Positions 15,853 to 24,660 of a stretch of DNA of 64,000 bases are shown piece after piece. Positions within the stretch are counted from its first letter, which is position 1. Each line of letters opens with the position of its first letter. Under the pieces are notes generated by a model. It was given only the letters and a program-made list of their open reading frames with translations. It searched no databases and was not told the origin of the DNA. Origin of the DNA: JBJFGR01 sp051892875 (lineage in GTDB: Bacteria > Pseudomonadota > Gammaproteobacteria > Enterobacterales > Succinivibrionaceae); assembly GCA_051892875.1 (NCBI GenBank), contig JBJFGR010000026.1, forward strand, positions 1-64,000, in the 5' to 3' direction. The translations under genes were made by a program, and so were the position numbers.

Positions 15853-17970
15853 ATGAGTGCAAAACATAAAGTTTCAATGGGTGATAGTCGTCATCTAGGT
15901 GCAAGTGTAAGTAATGATGGGGTCAATTTTGCGATTTACTGCAGTCAAGCAGAAGTCATGGAATTGTTGTTGTTTAAAGATACGGAAGATACAGAGCCGG
16001 AAGTAATAGAATTAGATCCAGAATATAATAGGAATATATATTATTGGCATATTTTTGTTCATGGTATTAAAGATGGTCAATTATATGGGTGGCGCGTTAA
16101 ATCTGTTAATAAATTTGCATCACATAAAAGTTTGGTTGATACTCAAAAAGTATTGCTAGATCCTTATGGTTTAAGGATAGTTTTTCCTAAAAATTATAAT
16201 AGAACTTTTAATCAGTTTGTAGGTTCAAATACGCATTTTTGTGCTAAAAATGTAGTAATTGATATATCTAAATACGATTGGGAAAATGATAAACAACCAA
16301 AACGTCATTTAAGTACAAATGTTATTTATGAAATGCATGTGGCAGGTTTTACAAAAGATCAAAGTTCTGGATTACCTGATGAAATTCGAGGAACATATAA
16401 AGGCGTTATTGAAAAAATACCTTATTTACTTGAATTAGGTATTAACACTGTTGAGTTATTACCTGTTTTTCAATTTGATAAGTTCGATGCTTCACCAGGG
16501 AAATCGAATTATTGGGGATATGCTCCAATGTGTTTTTTTGCGATACATGGTGATTATTCATCAAAAAAAGATTTATACGGACCACTAGATGAATTTAGGG
16601 ATATGGTTAAGGCTTTTCATAAAGCTGGTATAGAAGTAATTTTGGATGTGGTATATAACCATACTTCAGAAGGTGATGAGCATGGCCCAATATATTCTTT
16701 TAAAGGTTTGGCGAATGATGAGTATTATTTAGTAGATGATGATGGTTCTTATAGGAACTATTCTGGTTGTGGAAATACTTTAAATGCTTCAAATCCTATT
16801 GTAAAACGTATGATTATTGATAGTCTAGTATTTTGGACTGATTATATGCATGTTGATGGATTTAGGTTTGATTTAGCTTGTGTATTATCTAGAGATATAC
16901 ATGGAAAACCTTTAAATGATCCTCCAACAACTTTATCCATAGCTTTCAATTACAAATTATCAAATGTAAAGCTTATAGCAGAACCATGGGATGCTGTAGG
17001 TATGTACCAAGTAGGAAGTATGGCAGGAGCCAAGTGGCGAGAATGGAATGGACAATTCAGGGATGATATGCGTTGTTTTATCCGTGGAGATGATGGAAAA
17101 ATTCAGAAATTTGTGAACAGGCTGATTGGTAGTCCAGATATTTATAATCCTTATCTTTCAGATTCATTAAAGGGTATAAATTTTATTACTTGTCATGATG
17201 GTTTTACATTATGGGATTTAGTGTCTTATAACCAAAAACATAATTTAGATAATGGTGAAAATAACCGTGATGGTTCAGATATGAACTTTTCAAGTAATTA
17301 TGGTATTGAAGGACCTACTAATGATAAGAATATAAATGCCATTCGTTTGCGTCAAGCTAAGAATTTTATGTTGTTGAATTTATTTTCACTTGGTGTTCCT
17401 ATGATTTTAATGGGTGACGAGGTATTAAGAACACAATGGGGGAATAACAACGCTTATTGTCAGGATTCTTATATAAGTTATCAAAAGTGGAATCACACAC
17501 CGATGCAAGAGGATATGTTACGTTTCACTAAGGAACTTTTAAAGATAAGAACAAAGAGAGGATCTAATTATTTATGTAGATTAACATCTCTAGATGATGC
17601 AATTAGAAAAAATAGAATAGTATGGCACGGTATAGAACCTAATAAACCAGATTGGTCAAATACCTCGCATACTATTGCTTTTACGAAGTATTCTGAAAGT
17701 TTAGATTGTTATTTTTATGTATTTGTTAATTCTTATTGGGAAGGTTTGCACATTAAGATACCTGATATACCTTGTGCAAAGGATGAAGGGAAGTATTATA
17801 AATGGAAACGTTTAATAGACACTTCTCAGAAGTCACCTTTAGATATAACACTAGATCCTAAAGAACAGATAGAAATAGGTCATAACTACTATTTGGATAG
17901 TAGAAGTATTTTAGTATTAATATACAAGGATGAAGCTAAAACAAAAAAATCAAGGAAGTTGAAAAGTTAA
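15853..17970 (+). CDS. glgX: Glycogen debranching enzyme GlgX
   Basis: A GH13 enzyme of 705 residues with an N-terminal CBM48-like module (~8-130) and a catalytic barrel. Catalytic residues are visible: nucleophile Asp340 in GFRFDLA, acid/base Glu377 in AEPWD, and Asp449 in TCHDGFTLWDL. Conserved MHVAGFT and VVYNHTSEGDE blocks precede them. GlgX hydrolyses alpha-1,6 branches of phosphorylase limit dextrin, so it cooperates with GlgP (34416-36935) and Pgm (31319-32968) to turn stored glycogen into glucose 6-phosphate. It sits outside any glg operon here. A perfect 15-bp stem terminator follows. Confidence 0.93.
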   Translation: MSAKHKVSMGDSRHLGASVSNDGVNFAIYCSQAEVMELLLFKDTEDTEPEVIELDPEYNRNIYYWHIFVHGIKDGQLYGWRVKSVNKFASHKSLVDTQKVLLDPYGLRIVFPKNYNRTFNQFVGSNTHFCAKNVVIDISKYDWENDKQPKRHLSTNVIYEMHVAGFTKDQSSGLPDEIRGTYKGVIEKIPYLLELGINTVELLPVFQFDKFDASPGKSNYWGYAPMCFFAIHGDYSSKKDLYGPLDEFRDMVKAFHKAGIEVILDVVYNHTSEGDEHGPIYSFKGLANDEYYLVDDDGSYRNYSGCGNTLNASNPIVKRMIIDSLVFWTDYMHVDGFRFDLACVLSRDIHGKPLNDPPTTLSIAFNYKLSNVKLIAEPWDAVGMYQVGSMAGAKWREWNGQFRDDMRCFIRGDDGKIQKFVNRLIGSPDIYNPYLSDSLKGINFITCHDGFTLWDLVSYNQKHNLDNGENNRDGSDMNFSSNYGIEGPTNDKNINAIRLRQAKNFMLLNLFSLGVPMILMGDEVLRTQWGNNNAYCQDSYISYQKWNHTPMQEDMLRFTKELLKIRTKRGSNYLCRLTSLDDAIRKNRIVWHGIEPNKPDWSNTSHTIAFTKYSESLDCYFYVFVNSYWEGLHIKIPDIPCAKDEGKYYKWKRLIDTSQKSPLDITLDPKEQIEIGHNYYLDSRSILVLIYKDEAKTKKSRKLKS

Positions 17971-17975
17971 ATTGG

Positions 17976-18008
17976 TTTATAAAAAGAGGTGAAACCTCTT
18001 TTTATAAA
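17976..18008. terminator. Bidirectional terminator between glgX and fabA
   Basis: A perfect 15-bp stem, TTTATAAAAAGAGGT with its complement, has loop GAA. A5 and T5 runs in the arms give U-rich 3' ends in both directions. It separates convergent genes. Confidence 0.85.
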
Positions 18009-18097
18009 TTATTTATCTAAAATTTTTTTAGAAATATTATTCAAATAAAAGATATAATTTTATTTAATTATCTAAAATAATAATATTTAACAACATT

Positions 18098-18634
18098 TTA
18101 GTTAGTAAATAAACCAACCTTTAAATCTGTTGCTTGGTAGATAGGAGTACCATCTACGGAAACAACACCATCACCGATCCCCATAATTAACTTACGCATG
18201 ATAACACGTTTTAAGTTTATAGTATAAGTAACTTTTTTAGCTGTTGGTAATATTTGACCTGTGAATTTAACTTCTCCTACACCTAAAGCACGACCTTTAC
18301 CAGGACCACCTTTCCAACCTAGGAAAAAACCAACAAGTTGCCACATTGCATCTAAGCCTAAGCAACCTGGCATTACAGGGTCTCCAGGAAAATGGCAAGC
18401 AAAGAACCAAAGATCTGGATTGATATCTAATTCTGCGATGATTTGTCCTTTACCAAATTCCCCACCATGGTCATCAATATTAATGATACGATCCATCATT
18501 AGCATGTTTGGTGCAGGTAACTGGCTATTGCCAGGACCAAAAAGTTCGCCACGACTACAAGCTAATAAATCTTCTTTCGAAAATGCATGAATGTTTCGTT
18601 CACAAAGAGATAGTGTCTTTTCTGAATTTTCCAA
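18098..18634 (-). CDS. fabA: 3-hydroxydecanoyl-ACP dehydratase/isomerase FabA
   Basis: 178 residues, nearly collinear with E. coli FabA. The hot-dog fold catalytic residues are His81 in CHFPGDP and Asp95 in GLDAMWQL, with LPAPNMLMMDRI and KGRALGVGEVKFTGQ strongly conserved. The enzyme dehydrates 3-hydroxydecanoyl-ACP and isomerises trans-2 to cis-3-decenoyl-ACP, the oxygen-independent branch point to unsaturated fatty acids. It neighbours ycbZ, as in Enterobacteria, but has its own promoter. No FadR- or FabR-type palindrome was recognised. The N-terminus is about 10 residues longer than in E. coli. Confidence 0.95.
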   Translation of the reverse strand: MENSEKTLSLCERNIHAFSKEDLLACSRGELFGPGNSQLPAPNMLMMDRIINIDDHGGEFGKGQIIAELDINPDLWFFACHFPGDPVMPGCLGLDAMWQLVGFFLGWKGGPGKGRALGVGEVKFTGQILPTAKKVTYTINLKRVIMRKLIMGIGDGVVSVDGTPIYQATDLKVGLFTN

Positions 18635-18666
18635 AACGTAATTCCTTTTCCTATAAATTTTTAAGC

Positions 18667-18695
18667 ATTTTACTTCAAACTGAAAAAATCCTCAA
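18667..18695 (-). promoter_or_regulatory. fabA promoter
   Basis: On the minus strand TTGAGG (18690-18695), a 17-bp spacer and TAAAAT (18667-18672) predict a start near 18660, giving a leader of about 26 nt. Confidence 0.55.
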
Positions 18696-18750
18696 AAGTA
18701 TTTTTATTAATCATAAATAATATTGCGAGAAATAATCAATAATTTTTTTA

Positions 18751-20790
18751 TTATTTCCAAAAACAAAATAATTTTTTTAAGAATGAGATGTTTTCTTCAT
18801 TACCATTTTGTATTTCATCAAGTTTTTCACTTATTAAATCATATAAAGTTAATCCCTCATTATTTTTAATTATATCCCGTTTTATTTTTTCAGCTTTATC
18901 CTTACCTTCCATAATGAGTCTTGCATCTGTTAGTCCTGCTTTTATTCCTGTAAGAATTTCGATAGCGTCATCAACTGTTTTTACTGAAAAAATATGGAAT
19001 TTTCCATCTTTTACAGCATCTATTACTTCATTATTTAAAACAAGAGATTGTATGTTGCTTTCTGGAATTAAAACGCCTTGTTTTCCGGTTAATCCCTGAA
19101 TTTTACAAACTCTGTAAAATCCTTCTATTTTTTCATTTAGGCCGCCAACTGGCTGAACATTACCAAATTGGTCTAGTGAACCTGTTAATGCATATTGTTG
19201 AAGTATAGGTATTCTAGCTAAGGCTGAGAGTGTGGCACATAAACCCGTTAATGATGCACTATCTCCATCTATTTCACTGTATGATTGTTCAAAAACTAAA
19301 TTTGTACTAACAGGTAAAGGTGTGCTTGCTCCAAAAATATTAGTTAAAAAACCATTGATAATCATCATTGCTTTGGTGTGTATTTGACCTGCAAGATTTG
19401 CTTTATGTTCAATGTCGGCAATATCACCTTCACCCCCGGCATGTATAGTTGCAGTAATTCTAACAGGTTCTCCGTATTCGTAATAATCACCTATGGTTTC
19501 TATTACAGATAAACCATTAATTTGACCAACTGCAGAACCATCTGTTTGCAGAAGCATTTGCTTATTTTTATAAAAATCAGAAGATTCTTCTACAACGCTA
19601 TTGATTCTAAATTCTCTATTGTTTAAAGTTTCTTCTAGTAAATTAAGTGAAACTTTTTCAACAGATTTTCGTTTTGCTAATCCTGATGCTTCTCTCATGA
19701 GATTTAAAATATACTGTTCACTAAGAATAAATTCTTTTTGAGATTCAGAGCGTCGGCAACATACTCGCAATAATCTCTTTTTTGAATCATTATCAAAAGG
19801 CAGTAGATTCTTATTTTTAACAGTAGTATCGATAAATTGATAAAATTGTTGAGCATGGTTTTTTATGTTAAAGAAAGCATTTATATCTGTTTTAATGTAG
19901 AAAGAATTTGTACATTCTGGGTCATAAGAATACAATTCAGCAAATTCACTAACACTTCCAACTAAAATAACTTTTACATTAATTGGGGTTGGTTCAGGAG
20001 AGAAAAAGGGAACAATGCTAATAGTGCTCTCGGTTGGATTTTCCCAATCTAGTAACCCCGAATCTAGAGTATTTTTTAATTTGAACCAAAGTATAGGATT
20101 ATGTATTAATTCTTCTAAAGGAAGAATTAAAAATCCCCCATCTGCTTGTCTTAATAAACCTGCATCTAGTAGATGGTGATGAGAATATGTTGTTCCATTT
20201 TCCGTTAAATAATTAACTCCACCAAACAATTTTTTCCAGGTTAAATCTTTTCCGAAAATAACAGGTGGTTTATTTGGTTCATGACATACTAAAAGATTCA
20301 TTAAAACAGGATAGGTAAAATCTTTTCCTTGGGCAACGTGTATGGATAAATCAGAAAGATAATTTTCTAACTTTTTGTTGTTATCCTGTTTTTTAAGTAT
20401 CCTTAAGAGAATGTTTTCAGCATTTAAGTTATGCTTTACATTATTTAATAAATCACATATAAGTTTGTTAAATTCTTCAGCGGTGCCACTTTTTATGTGC
20501 AACCATGTTGGAGATAATTCATTGTTTAGATTTTCTGCATAGCATATATCATAAAGTGTTGATGATAAAAATTCGCAATTTGATAAAATGTTTTTTATGC
20601 ATTCTTCAACATCAAATCCACCTATAGAATTTAAGTACATGATAGGATTGTTCTTTTCTGTATATACTAATTCCTGAATGGCTGACTGTGCTCTTTTTTG
20701 AAAACTTGCAAAAGTTATATCATCAGATGTTGAATTAGTATTAACATCTGGAATATTTGGTAATAATTCTGTATAAGATAATTCTTTCAT
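18751..20790 (-). CDS. ycbZ: Lon-like ATP-dependent protease homologue, YcbZ type
   Basis: 679 residues. The C-terminal half is a Lon S16 protease domain with Ser511 in DGDSASLTG and Lys554 in GGLNEKIEG; the 43-residue spacing equals that of E. coli Lon. The N-terminal part is an AAA-like region with a degenerate P-loop, including HHLLDAGLLRQADGGFLILPLEEL, which is typical of the YcbZ/LonH branch rather than Lon proper. The protein is about 90 residues longer than E. coli YcbZ. The position next to fabA is conserved in gammaproteobacteria. The substrate is unknown. It diverges from ybjD across 230 bp. Confidence 0.85.
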   Translation of the reverse strand: MKELSYTELLPNIPDVNTNSTSDDITFASFQKRAQSAIQELVYTEKNNPIMYLNSIGGFDVEECIKNILSNCEFLSSTLYDICYAENLNNELSPTWLHIKSGTAEEFNKLICDLLNNVKHNLNAENILLRILKKQDNNKKLENYLSDLSIHVAQGKDFTYPVLMNLLVCHEPNKPPVIFGKDLTWKKLFGGVNYLTENGTTYSHHHLLDAGLLRQADGGFLILPLEELIHNPILWFKLKNTLDSGLLDWENPTESTISIVPFFSPEPTPINVKVILVGSVSEFAELYSYDPECTNSFYIKTDINAFFNIKNHAQQFYQFIDTTVKNKNLLPFDNDSKKRLLRVCCRRSESQKEFILSEQYILNLMREASGLAKRKSVEKVSLNLLEETLNNREFRINSVVEESSDFYKNKQMLLQTDGSAVGQINGLSVIETIGDYYEYGEPVRITATIHAGGEGDIADIEHKANLAGQIHTKAMMIINGFLTNIFGASTPLPVSTNLVFEQSYSEIDGDSASLTGLCATLSALARIPILQQYALTGSLDQFGNVQPVGGLNEKIEGFYRVCKIQGLTGKQGVLIPESNIQSLVLNNEVIDAVKDGKFHIFSVKTVDDAIEILTGIKAGLTDARLIMEGKDKAEKIKRDIIKNNEGLTLYDLISEKLDEIQNGNEENISFLKKLFCFWK

Positions 20791-20944
20791 ATTTATGCTA
20801 AACCAACAATTTAAAAATAATATACTATGATTATAGCATTATAATAATTTTAAGATTTTAGTATTTATCTCAAAAACAAGTATTTGTTGTGTTGAGAATA
20901 ATTCAATGTATATGTGAAGTAGATACACTAGTTTGGTTTTATTT

Positions 20945-20973
20945 TTGAAGATGTTAACAAATACTATTAAAGT
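20945..20973 (+). promoter_or_regulatory. Possible ybjD promoter
   Basis: TTGAAG (20945-20950), a 17-bp spacer and TAAAGT (20968-20973) lie 47 bp before the ybjD start. Each hexamer matches four of six consensus bases. Confidence 0.35.
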
Positions 20974-21020
20974 AAGATTGTAGAATTATAAGTTAAGTGT
21001 AAAAGTAAAGATTAGCATAT

Positions 21021-22763
21021 ATGTATCTTGAGCGAATAGAAATAACAGGTTATAGGGGAATTTCTCGCTTATCTCTAAACTTGAATCAACAAACTGTATT
21101 AATTGGCGAGAATTCATGGGGAAAAAGTTCTTTACTTAGGTCTTTATGGTGTATTTTAGGGAATGGAAATGTGCCCTATGAATTTGAAGCTGAAGATTTT
21201 AGAAAGGAGGATTTTGATTCAAGAGATAAAATATATGAATTGAGTTTTGTTTTAACTTTTAGAGAAATGATTATTGGTTCAGCTTTAAAAAATTCCAAAC
21301 TGAGGTTGTTGGATCCTGTGTGGGTTCGTTGCAAAGATTCATATCATAGAGTTTTTTATTACATACATGCATCAATGAATCCTAATGGAACAATTTTTAC
21401 AACTCATACATTTTTAGATGCAAATAGTAATATTATCCAAAGTAACTTAATGCAACAAGTACAGAATTTGCTTATGTTAAATCCTGTATTTAGATTGCGT
21501 GATAGTAGAGCTCAGCGTAAAGAATTAGAAGCGAATAGTGAAAGTGAATCAATGGAAGAGTATATTACTCAAACAGAAAATAGCGAATACAATAAGAAGA
21601 ATTATACTAAAAAATCTTATTTAACAATATTAGAAAGAAGAGTTTTTAGGCTTTTTAAATTATATTTAAGAGATGACGGTGAAACCGTAACTAGAGAAGA
21701 TATTAAAGATGGTATAAAAGCTGTAGGTGAGATATTAGAACATTATTATACAGTTTTGCCACCTTTGACCTCAAAAATAAAGGTAAGAGAGCGAAATTTT
21801 TATGAAAATAATCACCGCACTGTAAAGGATATGGTTTCCAGACCTGTTTCAAATAATTTAAGTGTTTCCCTGAGAAATTTATTAAAAAATTGTGTTAAGA
21901 GTAGTACACGATTACTTTTAGCAATAATATCAGGAGCAATAATTGAAACAAAGTTATTACATAAAATTGATAGAAAGGCACATCCAATAGTTATTTTAGA
22001 AGATATAGAAAGTAGATTACATCCAACAACTTTATTAAATTTATGGCATATAATTGAATTATTGCCGATTCAAAAAATAGTAACTACAAATTCTGGTGAT
22101 TTATTATCATCTGTAAATATTGCAGATATAAGGAGAATGAGTAGGGAGGTGAGCTCCATAAAGGCTATGGCTGTTGACGAAGATAAGTTTTCAAGTGATG
22201 AGTTAAGAAAAATTTCTTTTCATATAAGATTAAACAGATCTAATGCTTTATTTGCTAGATGTTGGCTTTTTGTAGAAGGAGAAACGGAGATTTGGATTAT
22301 AAATGAGATAGCTGCACTAGTCGGGATTAATTTATACTCCGAGGGGATAAGGTTAATTGAATATGCACAATGTGGTGTTGCTCCTTTAGTAAAGCTAGCT
22401 AATCAAATAGGGATGGCGTGGCATTTATTAGCAGATGGTGATGATGCTGGTATTAAATATGCCAAGATAGCAAGTGCAAACAATCAAAACGATAATGTTA
22501 CATTATTACCCAGTGTTGATATTGAACATTTCTTTTATGAACATGGTTTTGAAAAAGTATATAAACAAAATTGCGGAGTAAATAACACTAAAGGGTTAAA
22601 TGAAAAACGAATAATTGAGTTAGCAGTCAAAAAACATACTAAGCCAGGAATGGCATTGTCTGTAGCTGATGAAGCTAGAAGATTAGGAAGAAAGTCCGTA
22701 CCTTTATTATTTCAAAAAATGTTTGCTAGGATTGTAGCAAATGCAACATCTAGGATAATGTAA
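21021..22763 (+). CDS. ybjD: OLD-family ATPase/TOPRIM nuclease, YbjD type
   Basis: 580 residues. The N-terminal ABC-type ATPase starts YLERIEITGYRGISRLSLN and has Walker A GENSWGKSS (29-37), plus an ILEDIESRLHP Walker B/D-loop and a TTNSGDLLS H-loop-like segment. The C-terminal TOPRIM domain has VEGETE (Glu419) and ADGDDAG (~471-476). It is collinear with E. coli YbjD along its whole length. OLD-family proteins are ATP-regulated nucleases; phage P2 OLD and Gabija GajA act in phage defence, while YbjD's role is unclear. It lies directly upstream of the TIR operon, but that operon has its own promoter. Confidence 0.88.
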   Translation: MYLERIEITGYRGISRLSLNLNQQTVLIGENSWGKSSLLRSLWCILGNGNVPYEFEAEDFRKEDFDSRDKIYELSFVLTFREMIIGSALKNSKLRLLDPVWVRCKDSYHRVFYYIHASMNPNGTIFTTHTFLDANSNIIQSNLMQQVQNLLMLNPVFRLRDSRAQRKELEANSESESMEEYITQTENSEYNKKNYTKKSYLTILERRVFRLFKLYLRDDGETVTREDIKDGIKAVGEILEHYYTVLPPLTSKIKVRERNFYENNHRTVKDMVSRPVSNNLSVSLRNLLKNCVKSSTRLLLAIISGAIIETKLLHKIDRKAHPIVILEDIESRLHPTTLLNLWHIIELLPIQKIVTTNSGDLLSSVNIADIRRMSREVSSIKAMAVDEDKFSSDELRKISFHIRLNRSNALFARCWLFVEGETEIWIINEIAALVGINLYSEGIRLIEYAQCGVAPLVKLANQIGMAWHLLADGDDAGIKYAKIASANNQNDNVTLLPSVDIEHFFYEHGFEKVYKQNCGVNNTKGLNEKRIIELAVKKHTKPGMALSVADEARRLGRKSVPLLFQKMFARIVANATSRIM

Positions 22764-22781
22764 GTTCAGTATTTATATATT

Positions 22782-22810
22782 TTGATAATTTTGACTAAAT
22801 ATGGTACAAT
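22782..22810 (+). promoter_or_regulatory. Strong promoter of the TIR-DHH operon
   Basis: TTGATA (22782-22787), exactly 17 bp, and TACAAT (22805-22810) each match five of six consensus bases, and TGG before the -10 gives an extended -10. It begins 19 bp after the ybjD stop. The predicted start is near 22817. Confidence 0.65.
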
Positions 22811-22854
22811 TAAACAATTATAGTTGTCTTGTTGAATCAATAAAGGTCGTAATT

Positions 22855-22956
22855 GTGATAATAAGACTAGCTGAGAACTCAGGGAAGAGTTTTATTAAAT
22901 TTGGTGAATTAGTTGCAAGAAGCAAGTTTTATGGTAGCTATCTTACAGAAGATTGA
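22855..22956 (+). CDS. Small ORF (33 codons) leading the TIR operon
   Basis: GTG start at 22855 with AAAGG eight bases upstream. It encodes 33 residues of basic, amphipathic appearance, beginning MIIRLAENSGKSFIKF. Its TGA stop (22954-22956) overlaps the GAGG ribosome site of the TIR gene, which starts 11 bp later, so translation is probably coupled. The frame stays open back to an ATG at 22801, but that codon lies inside the promoter. No homologue is known to me. It could be a leader peptide or a small partner protein. Confidence 0.4.
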   Translation: MIIRLAENSGKSFIKFGELVARSKFYGSYLTED

Positions 22957-22967
22957 GGTTATTCTAA

Positions 22968-24617
22968 ATGTCTTCAAAAAGTAAGCTATTTGATGTTTTT
23001 ATATCTCATTCGTCTAGTGATGCTAGAGTCGCTAGGACTATTTGCGACTATTTAGAAAAACATCGAAACACTTGTTGGATTGCTCCACGTAATATTTATA
23101 TTGGCACAGATTACGCTGAGCAGATAATCAAAGGTCTTGAATCCTCGAAGGTTTTATTGATTATCTTGTCTGAGATGGCAAACAAATCAGAGCAGGTTTT
23201 ACGCGAAGTAGAACGTGCTACAAGTAAGAAATTACCGATAATTGTATTTGCTATTGAACCTATTAAACAATTATCAAAATCATTAGAGTATTTTTTAACT
23301 CATCGTCAATGGATTATGGGATGTACTGAAAGTGGTAAGTTGTGCATAACAAAGGACGTTTTATTTCAGTTATCTTGTGTTGTTGAAAAGTTTATTCACC
23401 AAGTTGATAGTGGAGAGGAAGATATAGGTTTAGAGTATGAACCTATGTCTAATTTTAACTATCAAAAGAGATCTAATTTATATTTTAGAATTGCTGTAAT
23501 TTCTTTAAGTGTTATAGCATTTTGGTTGGGTGGTTTATTTTCAGACGATATCGCAAAATATTATTTTCCTAATGATGATTATAAAAAAAATGTAAAAAAT
23601 GATGATACTTTAAGTAATCAAAAATCTATCGCATCAACAAAATTAAAACCTGGTGATATTATTTCTTATGGATCTTATCGTGATAAACCAATATTATGGT
23701 CCGTAATGAATGCTAAGGCGGGAATTGTTAAATTAGTAGCTTATAAGCCAATATCATACAAACCTTTTGATGTTGCTCATAGTGGTTATTATGATAAGGT
23801 TTCAAAAGATGGTACACCTATTGGTAATCATGATGATGAAATGATTGCTAATTACTTGTTGAATTATATAAGAGACGATGATGGAATTTCTTATGTAAAA
23901 GCTAGAGGAAGTTCTGATTGGAGAAGTTCTACATTAAGATCTTGGTTAAACAGCAGAAATATTAATGTTAAATATCATCATGGAATACCGTCAATAAATA
24001 ATATTAATGATTCTATTTTAAAAAGTTATAACAGTGAAGATTCAGCAAAGATAGCAGAACGTGGTTTTTTAAGCAACTTTACTGAAAATGAATTTTTACA
24101 TATGGTTGTGCAAAAGGGTGATTTTTTATTCTTGTTTAATACCATAAATTGTCAACTTTATGATGAACCTATTATGGATAAAAAGGTTTCAGATGTTTCC
24201 AAGTTTAAGAAACATGCTCTGTCATTTTTAATGAAAAATTTCACAGGGTGTTATAATTTAAAATATAATGAGTATGTGACAATACCTGATATATCAGATT
24301 TAGATGATATAGTTAAGGTTCCCGAAGTATTAGTATCTTTTAATTATAAGTTTGATGTTAATATAGAACAAAAGAATTTACCTTATACTACATCTTTTTG
24401 GTTAAAGAATGCTTGTGGTTATACACCTTCATCTGTGTGTTCTATTATAGGAAGTAAGGATAATCCTAAAGTTATAAAAGTCACTATTAAAGAAGTAACA
24501 AATCTAGATGGTGTATTACCTATCATAAATATTAATATACGCCGACTTCGTTTAATGGGTAATGGTGATTTATTATCTCCTTATAAAGTAATATGGGATA
24601 GTCAAGTTGCTGAATAG
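22968..24617 (+). CDS. Membrane-anchored TIR-domain protein with C-terminal DUF6273-like region
   Basis: 549 residues. An N-terminal TIR domain (~7-145) has DVFISHSSSDARVARTI, CWIAPRNIYIG and VLREVERAT; Glu80 aligns with the glutamate that is catalytic in TIR NADases. One membrane helix lies at ~172-190 with KR before it and DD after it, so the TIR should be cytoplasmic and the C-terminal ~350 residues outside. That part resembles DUF6273: DIISYGSYRDKPILWSVM, WRSSTLRSWLNSR and a C-terminal INIRRLRLMG strand. TIR enzymes cleave NAD+ or make cyclic ADP-ribose signals in defence. It follows a small ORF by 11 bp and precedes a DHH phosphoesterase by 43 bp. The effector role is inferred. Confidence 0.75.
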   Translation: MSSKSKLFDVFISHSSSDARVARTICDYLEKHRNTCWIAPRNIYIGTDYAEQIIKGLESSKVLLIILSEMANKSEQVLREVERATSKKLPIIVFAIEPIKQLSKSLEYFLTHRQWIMGCTESGKLCITKDVLFQLSCVVEKFIHQVDSGEEDIGLEYEPMSNFNYQKRSNLYFRIAVISLSVIAFWLGGLFSDDIAKYYFPNDDYKKNVKNDDTLSNQKSIASTKLKPGDIISYGSYRDKPILWSVMNAKAGIVKLVAYKPISYKPFDVAHSGYYDKVSKDGTPIGNHDDEMIANYLLNYIRDDDGISYVKARGSSDWRSSTLRSWLNSRNINVKYHHGIPSINNINDSILKSYNSEDSAKIAERGFLSNFTENEFLHMVVQKGDFLFLFNTINCQLYDEPIMDKKVSDVSKFKKHALSFLMKNFTGCYNLKYNEYVTIPDISDLDDIVKVPEVLVSFNYKFDVNIEQKNLPYTTSFWLKNACGYTPSSVCSIIGSKDNPKVIKVTIKEVTNLDGVLPIININIRRLRLMGNGDLLSPYKVIWDSQVAE

Positions 24618-24660
24618 TGTTATTGTGTATAAAAATATATCATAAATATAGGAAGGTTAT

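Noticed and set aside
1135..22763. Gabija-type system from ybjD plus the UvrD-like helicase
   Set aside because: The two genes are about 18 kb apart, on opposite strands, and YbjD is the stand-alone E. coli type.
22801..22956. ATG at 22801 as start of the small ORF before the TIR gene
   Set aside because: It lies between the -35 and -10 of the operon promoter and has no ribosome site; GTG 22855 is better.
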